Assembly (NCBI GenBank): GCA_023398375.1
Contig: JAEWSH010000019.1
Location: 124,001-188,000 of the forward strand
Length of the DNA stretch: 64,000 bases
Origin: Bacillota bacterium
Lineage (GTDB): Bacteria > Bacillota > Clostridia > Lachnospirales > Lachnospiraceae
Reading direction: 5' to 3'
The notes below the pieces were generated by a model that was given only the letters and a program-made list of their open reading frames with translations, had not been told where the DNA came from and did not search any database. Below are positions 8,869 to 16,158 of the stretch, piece after piece (position 1 is the stretch's first letter; each line of letters opens with the position of its first letter). A program made the translations under genes and the position numbers.

Positions 8869-8916
8869 CTATAAGTGTTCTCAGTATAAATTGAGGACGC
8901 TTATAGTTTTCTTTTC
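8869..8916 (+). terminator. Terminator of the TRAP/aldolase cluster
   Basis: CTATAAGTGTTCTCA pairs with TGAGGACGCTTATAG (two G-U pairs) and is followed by TTTTCTTTTC. It starts 25 bp after the YhcH stop. Confidence 0.85.
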
Positions 8917-8944
8917 TTTATGCTACCGGTCCGGTGCATGCAGT

Positions 8945-8999
8945 AACAAGCCATTTCGGCAAATTTTCCAAACAAAGCTTTACAAAAAACAAGCCATTT
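8945..8999 (+). repeat. Pair of 12-bp direct repeats
   Basis: AACAAGCCATTT occurs at 8945-8956 and again at 8988-8999. It lies between the TRAP cluster terminator and a TATAAT box at 9073-9078 that precedes the next gene. The spacing of about four helical turns would allow paired binding of a regulator, but chance is not excluded. Confidence 0.35.
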
Positions 9000-9104
9000 A
9001 AAAATTACAAAGAAAGGGTGCTTGTAATGCCCATTGTTATTTGCGTGCGAAGATTCCGGTCTGAGTGCGTTATATAATGTGCAAAACAGGCATAAGGTAA
9101 AAAT

Positions 9105-9968
9105 GTGTTAAAAAATCTAAAAAAACAGATGCAGAAAAAATTGAAAAGAATGAAACAGAAAAAAAATTCATTCTTTGAGGAAATGAAATTCTTTATAAAG
9201 GGAATGGACGTAGGAGAAGATATCATGCGTGTCGTGAAAATAACAGGCATTATGGGTCTCACTCTTCTTGTTATTATGTTAACTGGAAAAACAATTCAAT
9301 ATATTGCCAAGGAAAGACCAGCAGTTTCCGAAGAAACACAAGTAAAAAAAGAAACTAAAGAAACGGAAAAACTTCATGCGAATTCAAGATTGGATACGCT
9401 GAATAATCATATCAATGAGATGCAACAGACGATAGGCACAATGCATGAAAATTTCCAGAATGGCTGTAATATAATATCTGCCGCTATTACAGCCAAAGGA
9501 GTAGATACGCCGGTCAATTCGACACCAAATACCATGGCAGATAATATAGCAAAATTAGCAGAAGCAAGATATAAACAAGGGTATGTGGATGGTGCAGCGT
9601 CAGTTGGTGCTGCTGGTGTGGAATATGAATATCATTATCATAACGGAAACGAACAGGAGGGAGGAGCATGTTTCACAGAAGCGGAATATCACATACATGA
9701 TCCACAAAGCTGTTACGGAATATGCTCGAACAGGAACCTTAAATATGTGGAAGATTATTACGATGGTAATCATGATCACAAATATGTATATCAGTGTCCT
9801 ACTTGTGGATTCCTATACAGTTCTTATGGATCAGAAGGAGACGGCTATTCAAGAACACATGTCAGTTCAGTACCCACATGCGGAAAATCCGAAAATCAGA
9901 TCTTGGGGTATAAATGCACGTGCGGAATGAGTGACGGGCAAATTATAAGTGCCAAGATTACTTATTAA
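9105..9968 (+). CDS. Unknown membrane-anchored protein with Cys-rich C-terminal region
   Basis: About 287 residues, not recognised as a named family. A Lys-rich N-terminus (1-25) precedes one membrane span (about 45-65, ITGIMGLTLLVIMLTG). Then come a charged stretch and a helical region with LDTLNNHINEMQQ. The C-terminal third holds Cys/His pairs: CFTEAEYHIHD, CYGIC, YQCPTCGFLY, PTCGKS and YKCTCGMSDG. The CGK...GYxCxCG ending resembles modules in Lachnospiraceae surface and pilus-associated proteins (inference). It starts with GTG 9105 after AAGG, with a TATAAT box at 9073-9078. It is a single gene between convergent neighbours. The Cys pairs could bind zinc or form disulfides. Confidence 0.7.
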   Translation: MLKNLKKQMQKKLKRMKQKKNSFFEEMKFFIKGMDVGEDIMRVVKITGIMGLTLLVIMLTGKTIQYIAKERPAVSEETQVKKETKETEKLHANSRLDTLNNHINEMQQTIGTMHENFQNGCNIISAAITAKGVDTPVNSTPNTMADNIAKLAEARYKQGYVDGAASVGAAGVEYEYHYHNGNEQEGGACFTEAEYHIHDPQSCYGICSNRNLKYVEDYYDGNHDHKYVYQCPTCGFLYSSYGSEGDGYSRTHVSSVPTCGKSENQILGYKCTCGMSDGQIISAKITY

Positions 9969-9974
9969 CAGTAG

Positions 9975-10005
9975 AACAGACTCTTGGTCTAGGCAAGAGT
10001 CTGTT
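9975..10005. terminator. Perfect hairpin between convergent genes
   Basis: AACAGACTCTTG and CAAGAGTCTGTT form a perfect 12-bp stem with a 7-nt loop between the Cys-rich gene and the AGCS symporter gene, which converge here. There is no T-run on either side, so it is a weak bidirectional terminator or a 3'-end stabilising hairpin. Confidence 0.55.
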
Positions 10006-10030
10006 AGAAAATTATAAGAATAAAGCAATG

Positions 10031-11437
10031 TTAATTTGGAAATCTTTTGAAAAATGATTTTGTCTCGGCTACAATAACGCCATTCAATGCAATAATGGCA
10101 ACTAAGTTAGGAAGTGCCATGAGCCCGTTGAATATATCTGCGATTGTCCATACAGCAGATACGGTCATGAAGGGTCCTATAAATACAGCGAGGATGTATA
10201 GCCAGCGGTATCCTTTTACCACTTTCTGATTGCCATTGACGATGTATTCCAGACAGCGTTCGCTGTAATAATCCCAGCCGAGGATTGTAGTAAAAGCAAA
10301 GAACACGAGGCAGACCATCAAAATAAAAGAAGCTACTGCACTGGGAAAAGGCAATCCCAACTGAAACGCCTTGGTCGTAACGGCAACACCTTCTAATCCC
10401 ATGTCCCAGGCACCAGTAATGACAATAGCCAGCCCTGTCATGGTACAGATAATTATAGTGTCAATGATAGTACCAGTCATAGAAATCAATCCCTGCGAAA
10501 CACATTCATCGCTTTGCGCAGCTGCAGCGGCAATTGGTGCGCTTCCAAGACCTGCCTCGTTTGAAAAGATACCTCTTGCGATACCTTTTTGCATTGCGAC
10601 TATGATGGCTCCCATAGCACCACCGGCAGCAGCACGAAGACCAAAGGCACTTTGTATGATTGTTACAATGGCACCCGGAATGGCTCTGAAATTTGTGATC
10701 AGAATCAATAATACTGCCGCAACATAAAGAATTGCCATAAAAGGGACGACAATTTCGGCAACATGGGAGATTCTTTTCAAACCGCCAATGATAACGAGAG
10801 CAACACAGAATGTCAGGATAAGGCTTGCAATAACAACGGTCCATGAATATTCCCTTCCGAACAATGAGACCATCCAAGTGTTGGAAGGATCGAAGAAATT
10901 ATTAACGGCGCTGGTGATGCCGTTAACCTGAGTGAAGGTACCGATGCCCATAAGACCGACACCAACACCAAAAAAGGCAAATATTTTTCCAAGCCATTTC
11001 CATTTTTTTCCCATACCGTTTTCTATATAATAGAAGGGTCCGCCGATTACATGACCATCTTCAGCAATAACACGATATTTTACAGCTAACATACATTCTG
11101 CATATTTGGTTGCGGTTCCTAGAAGAGCTGCAATCCACATCCAGAACAAAGCACCAGGGCCGCCTGCTACAATAGCAGTTGCAACTCCTACGATATTACC
11201 CGTTCCGATTGTAGCGGAAAGTGCGGTACATAAAGCAGCAAAACTGCTTACTTCACCGTCGTTGCCACTGCGTTCATTCTTAAAAATATATTGAATGGCA
11301 CGTGGCAATTTAGTGATTTGTAATCCTTGTAAACGAATTGATAAAAAGATACCTACTGCGAGGATGAGTACGATAAGCGGTACCCCCCAGACGAAGTCAT
11401 CAATGGCTCCGAGAATTGAATTGATTGTTTCTAACAT
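10031..11437 (-). CDS. AGCS-family sodium:amino acid symporter (glycine/alanine)
   Basis: A 468-residue membrane protein of about 11 spans. Family motifs include ATIGTGNIVGVATAIVAGGPG, FWMWIAALLGTATKYAE, IARGIFSNEAGLGSAPIAA and FTTILGWDYYSERC. It imports glycine or alanine with sodium. A glycine riboswitch on the same strand at 11562-11655, followed by a terminator hairpin, precedes it, which points to glycine as the real substrate. The ribosome site reads GAGAGGAAGG before the ATG at 11437. It is the only gene of its transcript. Confidence 0.93.
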   Translation of the reverse strand: MLETINSILGAIDDFVWGVPLIVLILAVGIFLSIRLQGLQITKLPRAIQYIFKNERSGNDGEVSSFAALCTALSATIGTGNIVGVATAIVAGGPGALFWMWIAALLGTATKYAECMLAVKYRVIAEDGHVIGGPFYYIENGMGKKWKWLGKIFAFFGVGVGLMGIGTFTQVNGITSAVNNFFDPSNTWMVSLFGREYSWTVVIASLILTFCVALVIIGGLKRISHVAEIVVPFMAILYVAAVLLILITNFRAIPGAIVTIIQSAFGLRAAAGGAMGAIIVAMQKGIARGIFSNEAGLGSAPIAAAAAQSDECVSQGLISMTGTIIDTIIICTMTGLAIVITGAWDMGLEGVAVTTKAFQLGLPFPSAVASFILMVCLVFFAFTTILGWDYYSERCLEYIVNGNQKVVKGYRWLYILAVFIGPFMTVSAVWTIADIFNGLMALPNLVAIIALNGVIVAETKSFFKRFPN

Positions 11438-11501
11438 TTTTGTTCCTTCCTCTCAAAAATTAAATATATTATTTCACGGCAAATTTACTGTATCCGTGAA
11501 C

Positions 11502-11536
11502 AAAAATAAGAGCTGCTACTTTCGTATCAGCCCTCT
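11502..11536 (-). terminator. Expression-platform terminator of the glycine riboswitch
   Basis: On the minus strand GAGGGCTGATAC, GAAA loop, GTAGCAGCTCTT form a hairpin followed by ATTTTTG. It lies between the glycine aptamer and the symporter start. By the usual design, glycine binding would prevent this hairpin and allow read-through. Confidence 0.65.
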
Positions 11537-11561
11537 CAAGAGTAGAACATGCATTATGAAT

Positions 11562-11655
11562 GCTCTGTCCTTTTGCCTGAGAGATAGACAGGTTGCCCTG
11601 CGTTACACCTTCGGCGCTTTGACTAGATATTTTTCTAGCAAAGACTCTCCAGAGA
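11562..11655 (-). promoter_or_regulatory. Glycine riboswitch (gcvT motif), single aptamer
   Basis: Read on the minus strand, the element begins CTCTGGAGAGTC, passes the conserved AGCGCCGAAGG core and ends ATCTCTCAGGCAAAAGGACAGAG, which are the diagnostic conserved blocks of a glycine aptamer. Only one full aptamer is visible; a second GCCGAAGG core is absent. A short hairpin (AGAACG/CGTTCT, 11659-11680) lies 5' of it. It precedes the AGCS symporter gene and would switch on glycine uptake or export in response to glycine. Confidence 0.92.
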
Positions 11656-11788
11656 ATAAAGAACGAATAATCCCGTTCTTATTAACGGAACTAATTTATC
11701 ATAATTTATCGAAAAAAACAACCACTTTAACGCACAAAAATAATAATATATAAAAACTATTCTTAATGAAAGAAGGTGATAGATATAA

Positions 11789-12124
11789 ATGCATGATTGG
11801 GAGATCGTAATTGCAATATGGAGTGCAGGGGCAATACTAGTGCTGGTTCTCCATCATATAGGCTGCCTTGCAGTTATTTTTGAGAAAAGGGAATCAGGGA
11901 AAAATAAATTTTTGGGTATTGCTGTATTGTATAGGAAGAAAGAATACTTCTCGTTAGCGGTTAAGGATACCATCCTGAAACGTGCAGAGTCGATTGAATA
12001 TCGAGCTGTTTTCCGAAAGAAATTTGTAAAGGAAAATTATATGGAAGAGCTGATATTGGAAATAGCAGGAAATAAAATATCGTTCAGGGTAGATTATTAT
12101 ATTGATTTTACAGTAAAAGGATAA
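11789..12124 (+). CDS. Small membrane-anchored protein of unknown function
   Basis: 111 residues, not recognised. One membrane span (about 6-30, VIAIWSAGAILVLVLHHIGCLAVI) is followed by a basic and then acidic cytoplasmic domain of about 80 residues that is predicted to be a mixed alpha/beta fold (YMEELILEIAGNKISFRV). The ribosome site AGAAGGTGAT lies 9 bp before ATG 11789. It stands alone between the divergent symporter gene and hisC. Confidence 0.6.
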   Translation: MHDWEIVIAIWSAGAILVLVLHHIGCLAVIFEKRESGKNKFLGIAVLYRKKEYFSLAVKDTILKRAESIEYRAVFRKKFVKENYMEELILEIAGNKISFRVDYYIDFTVKG

Positions 12125-12218
12125 AATACAGTTTACGGGATTGAGGATTGCAATAAGCAGTAATATTTGGTAGTATAGGTTAGCAATAAGTTTTACACTG
12201 GAAGAGAGGAATCGCGTA

Positions 12219-13277
12219 ATGAATTGGGAAGAGAATGTCCGAAAAGTAACACCTTACGTACCTGGCGAACAACCGAATCAGAGTAATATGATTAAGCTAA
12301 ATACAAATGAATGTCCATACCCGCCGGCGCCAGGTGTTTATTCTGCGGCACATGAATTCGATGTTGAGCGATTGCGTCTATACCCGGATACATCATCCGA
12401 TTTATTGGTAAATGCATTATCTGAGTCTTATCATGTGAATAAAAATCAGATTTTTGTAGGTGTTGGTTCCGATGATGTGTTGGCGATGAGTTTTCTGACC
12501 TTTTTTAATTCGGATAGGCCGATTTTATTTCCGGATATTACCTATTCTTTTTACGATGTGTGGGCTGAACTGTTTCGGATTCCTTATAAGGTGCAGGCTT
12601 TGGATGAGAGTTTTAAAATTTGTAAGGAAGATTATCTGACGCCTAATGGAGGAGTTATATTTCCGAATCCCAATGCACCTACAGGAGAATTGGCAGATCT
12701 TGACTTGATAGAAGAAGTAATTAAGGCCAATCCGAACGTAGTGGTCATTATAGATGAAGCTTATATTGATTTTGGCGGGGTCAGTGCTTTGCCATTAATT
12801 AATAAATATGAGAATCTGCTGATTGTACAGACTTTTTCCAAGTCACGGGCGATGGCAGGTATACGGATAGGATTTGCATTCGGCAGTGAAAAGTTAATCC
12901 ACTACCTGAATGATGTGAAGTTCTCATTCAATTCCTACACGATGAATACACCTGCAATAAAGTTTGGTGCAGAGGCAGTAAAGGATGATACGCATTTTAA
13001 AGAAACGGTTGCAAAAATAATTGCAACAAGAGAGAGAATTAAGCCGGAAATGAAGGCGCTGGGATTTGAATTCCCGGATTCTATGAGCAATTTTATATTT
13101 GCTACGCATCCGAAGTATTCTGCATTGGAACTTCAGAATATGTTACGGGAGAAAAACATTTTTGTAAGGCACTTTGCAAAATCCAGAATTGATAACTACT
13201 TACGGATTTCGATTGGTACGGACGAGCAAATGGACATACTGATCGAGGCTCTAAAGGAATATATGAAATGGCAGTAG
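12219..13277 (+). CDS. hisC: Histidinol-phosphate aminotransferase-like (PLP fold type I)
   Basis: 352 residues with the HisC layout: MIKLNTNECPYPPAPGV at the N-terminus, FPNPNAPTGELADL, DEAYIDFGG and the PLP lysine in TFSKSRAMAGIRIGFAFG (about Lys208). It transfers amino groups between histidinol phosphate and 2-oxoglutarate in histidine synthesis. It is not inside a his operon here, so an aromatic aminotransferase role is an alternative. RBS GGAAGAGAGGA precedes ATG 12219. The DUF368 gene follows 38 bp later. Confidence 0.85.
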   Translation: MNWEENVRKVTPYVPGEQPNQSNMIKLNTNECPYPPAPGVYSAAHEFDVERLRLYPDTSSDLLVNALSESYHVNKNQIFVGVGSDDVLAMSFLTFFNSDRPILFPDITYSFYDVWAELFRIPYKVQALDESFKICKEDYLTPNGGVIFPNPNAPTGELADLDLIEEVIKANPNVVVIIDEAYIDFGGVSALPLINKYENLLIVQTFSKSRAMAGIRIGFAFGSEKLIHYLNDVKFSFNSYTMNTPAIKFGAEAVKDDTHFKETVAKIIATRERIKPEMKALGFEFPDSMSNFIFATHPKYSALELQNMLREKNIFVRHFAKSRIDNYLRISIGTDEQMDILIEALKEYMKWQ

Positions 13278-13315
13278 TATGGGCTATAATATAAGAGAAT
13301 AATAGGAGATTAGAA

Positions 13316-14167
13316 ATGATTAAAGAATTATTAAAAGGAGCAGTAATTGGAGTTGCAAATATCATACCAGGCGTAAGTGGAGGAACCATGGCAGTATCGC
13401 TTGGCATTTATGACAAATTAATACATTCCATTACTCATATTGTGAAAGAATTTAAAGAAAGCATGAGAACATTACTTCCTATCCTACTGGGTGCAGGACT
13501 TGGCATTGGTATTTTATCATTTGTCATTAATTTTTTATTCAAAGTATATCCTGTACAGACCAATTTTTTATTTATTGGGTTGATTCTTGGAGGACTTCCG
13601 ATTATTCTGAACCGATTAAAGGCAACCGGAAAAAAGGTGAATATCGGTAACGGAATTGCTTTTGTAGCATTTTTTGCGTTGGTTGTAGGGATGGCAGCAA
13701 TTGGTGAGGCAGAAGGAAATGCTGCTGATGTAAGTTTTAATTTGATAAACTTTGTTAAATTATTTTTGGTCGGAGTAATCGCAAGCGCGACAATGATTAT
13801 CCCAGGTGTTAGTGGTTCTATGGTATTAATGATCATGGGATACTACACGACGATTGTGGAAACCATTACAGTATTTATTAAGGCAGCGCTTTCTCTTGAT
13901 ATCAACGGTATCATGCAGGGAGTAAGCATACTGTTTCCTTTTGGAATAGGGGTACTGATCGGTATAGGCTTAATTGCAAAGATTATTGAAATTGTATTTG
14001 CTAAAGCTCCCAATTATGCATATTGTGCAATTTTAGGGTTGGTGATAGCGTCTCCCATAGCAATTATATTGATGTCAGATCTTAGCAGATATAATACACT
14101 GTCTATACTAACTGGCTGCGTTACTTTTGTGTTGGGATTTTTTGTAGCGACTAAATTAGCGGATTAA
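13316..14167 (+). CDS. DUF368 membrane protein (undecaprenyl-phosphate translocase family)
   Basis: 283 residues with about eight membrane spans. It carries the inverted DUF368 signatures IANIIPGVSGGTMAVSLGIYD near the N-terminus and ATMIIPGVSGSMVLMIMGYY in the middle. DUF368 proteins (PopT) have been reported to return undecaprenyl phosphate to the inner leaflet for cell-envelope synthesis; I apply that function by family only. ATG 13316 follows AATAGGAG. It lies between hisC and a methyltransferase gene on the same strand. Confidence 0.88.
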   Translation: MIKELLKGAVIGVANIIPGVSGGTMAVSLGIYDKLIHSITHIVKEFKESMRTLLPILLGAGLGIGILSFVINFLFKVYPVQTNFLFIGLILGGLPIILNRLKATGKKVNIGNGIAFVAFFALVVGMAAIGEAEGNAADVSFNLINFVKLFLVGVIASATMIIPGVSGSMVLMIMGYYTTIVETITVFIKAALSLDINGIMQGVSILFPFGIGVLIGIGLIAKIIEIVFAKAPNYAYCAILGLVIASPIAIILMSDLSRYNTLSILTGCVTFVLGFFVATKLAD

Positions 14168-14211
14168 TAAAATAGATCGAGGCCGCGTAGGTAGTCAGAA
14201 AGGCTGATAAA

Positions 14212-14970
14212 GTGGAAGCATATACAAGCTTTGCAAAGGTATATGATACTTTTATGGACAACGTTCCATATGAAGAGTGGGCTGATTATGTTGAGCAGAT
14301 ACTAAAATCGTATCATATTACAGACGGTCTGTTGCTGGATCTTGGGTGCGGTACAGGAAATCTCACAGAACAGATGGCAGATAAAGGGTATGATATGATT
14401 GGCGTTGATAATGCAGAAGACATGCTACAGGCAGCGCTTGAAAAAAAGGCAGCAAACCATCATGATATTTTATATTTATTACAGGACATGAGAGAATTTG
14501 AACTATATGGTACTGTCCGGGCAGTGATAAGTATCTGTGATTCCATGAATTATATAACGGAAGAAGAGGATTTACTTACAGTATTTCGTCTGGTAAATAA
14601 TTATCTGGATCCAAAAGGTATTTTTATTTTTGATATGAACACAATCTATAAATATCAACAGATTTTAGGAGAACGCACTTTTGCAGAAAACCGCGATATG
14701 TGTAGTTTTATCTGGGATAATTTTTATGATGAAGAAGAACAGATAAATGAATATGAGCTGACTTTATTTGTAAAGGATGAACAGGAATTATATCGTAAAT
14801 ATGAAGAAACACATTTTCAACGGGCCTATCATACAAATACGGTAAAGAAACTTGTAGAGGCAGCAGGACTGGAATTTTTGGACGTATATGATGCATTTAC
14901 TTTTGAAGAACCAAAAGCAGAGAGTGAAAGAGTTTATTTCATAGCGAGAGAGTGTGAAAAGAGTTTCTAA
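14212..14970 (+). CDS. Class I SAM-dependent methyltransferase
   Basis: 252 residues. The SAM-binding site is shown by LLLDLGCGTGNLTEQMA (motif I) and the acidic GVDNAEDML (motif II). The pattern AYTSFAKVYDTFMDNVPYEEWADY at the start is common in Firmicutes methyltransferases of unknown substrate. GTG 14212 follows AGAAAGG. The last codons form the 5' arm of a large hairpin element (14951-15047), so that repeat overlaps the coding end. The substrate is unknown. Confidence 0.85.
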   Translation: MEAYTSFAKVYDTFMDNVPYEEWADYVEQILKSYHITDGLLLDLGCGTGNLTEQMADKGYDMIGVDNAEDMLQAALEKKAANHHDILYLLQDMREFELYGTVRAVISICDSMNYITEEEDLLTVFRLVNNYLDPKGIFIFDMNTIYKYQQILGERTFAENRDMCSFIWDNFYDEEEQINEYELTLFVKDEQELYRKYEETHFQRAYHTNTVKKLVEAAGLEFLDVYDAFTFEEPKAESERVYFIARECEKSF

Positions 14971-15047
14971 AAAATGAAAGAACCATTTTAAGAAACTCTA
15001 AGTTTCACACTGGAAGAAGATGCAGGCATCTTCTTCTTATGGATTTT
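14951..15047 (+). repeat. Two-hairpin intergenic element, copy 1
   Basis: Hairpin 1 pairs AGTGTGAAA-AGAGTTTCT-AAAATG with CATTTT-AGAAACTCT-TTTCACACT (arms 14951-14977 and 14984-15011). Hairpin 2 pairs GAAGAAGATGC with GCATCTTCTTC (15013-15036) and is followed by ATGGATTTTT. The same plan recurs at 15989 and 45339. The 5' arm lies inside the end of the methyltransferase gene. It can act as its terminator. Confidence 0.75.
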
Positions 15048-15105
15048 TGTGCCGTTTGTAGCGGCATGGTGGGAAGTGAAAAAAGTGAAAGGCTTGGTTA
15101 TTAAT

Positions 15106-15984
15106 ATGGCAGATTATATAGTGAGAGCAACGGCAGCGGATGCGCAGATCAGAGCATTTGCAGCTACCACAAAGGAAACAGTTGAAGAAGCGAGGCAGAG
15201 GCATAATACGAGTCCGGTCGTAACGGCGGCATTAGGACGTCTGTTAACAGCTGGAACAATGATGGGCAGTATGCTTAAGGGAGAGAAGGATATCCTGACA
15301 CTACAGGTAAAAGGTGACGGTCCTGTAAAGGGGATGACGGTAACGGCAGATTCTAAAGCACGAGTGAAGGGATATGCTGTTGAACCGCAGATCATGCTCC
15401 CACCAAATGCAAATGGTAAATTGGATGTCGGCGGAGCTGTTGGGAGAGGATTCTTAAATGTAATTAAAGACATGGGGTTAAAAGAACCATATTCCGGTCA
15501 GACCATGTTACAGACTGGTGAGATTGCTGATGATTTAACATTTTATTATGCCAACTCTGAGCAGGTACCATCTTCAGTGGGACTTGGGGTGCTGATGGAA
15601 AAAGATAATACAGTGAAACAGGCAGGCGGATTTATCATTCAATTAATGCCGTTCGCGGAAGAAGAAGTAATTAAAAAATTAGAAAAAAATCTTCAGAAAA
15701 TCATTTCTGTAACGGCAATACTGGATGCAGGAAATACACCGGAACAGATGCTGGAACTATTATTAGAAGGAATGGGATTGGAGATCTTAGATACGATACG
15801 AACAGAATTTTATTGTAATTGTGATAAAGACAGAGTAGAAAAGGCAATCATTAGTATTGGTAAAAATGAAATACAGGAGATGGTCGAAGATAATAAAGAA
15901 ATTGAAGTAAATTGCCATTTTTGCAATACTAGTTATAAATTTACAGTAGATGAATTAAAGGAAATTCAGAAAAAGAGCAGATGA
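15106..15984 (+). CDS. hslO: Redox-regulated chaperone Hsp33
   Basis: 292 residues from ATG 15106 (MADYIVRAT), the normal Hsp33 length; an upstream in-frame extension to 15049 would run into the preceding hairpin element and is rejected. Family features are TSPVVTAALGRLLTAGTMM, the GDGPVKG loop and the C-terminal zinc switch YCNCDKDRV with VNCHFCNTSY (CxC and CxxC). Under oxidative stress the cysteines release zinc and the protein becomes a holdase. Hairpin elements of the same family lie on both sides. Confidence 0.93.
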   Translation: MADYIVRATAADAQIRAFAATTKETVEEARQRHNTSPVVTAALGRLLTAGTMMGSMLKGEKDILTLQVKGDGPVKGMTVTADSKARVKGYAVEPQIMLPPNANGKLDVGGAVGRGFLNVIKDMGLKEPYSGQTMLQTGEIADDLTFYYANSEQVPSSVGLGVLMEKDNTVKQAGGFIIQLMPFAEEEVIKKLEKNLQKIISVTAILDAGNTPEQMLELLLEGMGLEILDTIRTEFYCNCDKDRVEKAIISIGKNEIQEMVEDNKEIEVNCHFCNTSYKFTVDELKEIQKKSR

Positions 15985-15988
15985 TAAA

Positions 15989-16093
15989 GTGTGAAAAGCA
16001 TTTCTAATAAAAGCGAAATAACCGCTTTTAAGAAATACTAAGTTTCACACAGGAAGAAGCCTCTTACGAGTCTTCTACTCACGGATTTTTTAT
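15989..16093 (+). repeat. Two-hairpin intergenic element, copy 2
   Basis: Hairpin 1 runs from GTGTGAAAAGCATTTCT and AAAAGCG to CGCTTTT, AGAAATACT and GTTTCACAC (15989-16050). Hairpin 2 pairs AGAAGCCTC with GAGTCTTCT (about 16054-16076) and is followed by ACGGATTTTTTATG. The outer GTGTGAAAAG/TTTCACAC and the GGAAGAAG start of hairpin 2 match copy 1, while the inner stems differ but stay paired. It follows hslO and probably terminates it. Confidence 0.75.
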
Positions 16094-16158
16094 GGCATCA
16101 AAAATACTGTATTAGGAAGCCGTCTGCAAAAAAAATGGGACAGGAGGTCACGGTTAGT

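Noticed and set aside
9583..9930. Second open frame inside the Cys-rich gene
   Set aside because: It overlaps the Cys-rich frame entirely, and only that frame shows paired Cys motifs and a ribosome site.
10047..10727. Plus-strand open frames inside the symporter gene
   Set aside because: They are low-complexity antisense frames of a long hydrophobic gene with clear AGCS motifs on the minus strand.
11295..11753. Long plus-strand open frame of about 150 codons across the symporter start and leader
   Set aside because: It is antisense to the AGCS gene and to the glycine riboswitch, whose conserved blocks explain this sequence; its protein has no family look and no ribosome site.
15049..15105. 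Longer N-terminus for Hsp33
   Set aside because: It would begin inside the hairpin-element tail and adds 19 residues not found in the family; ATG 15106 gives the normal length.
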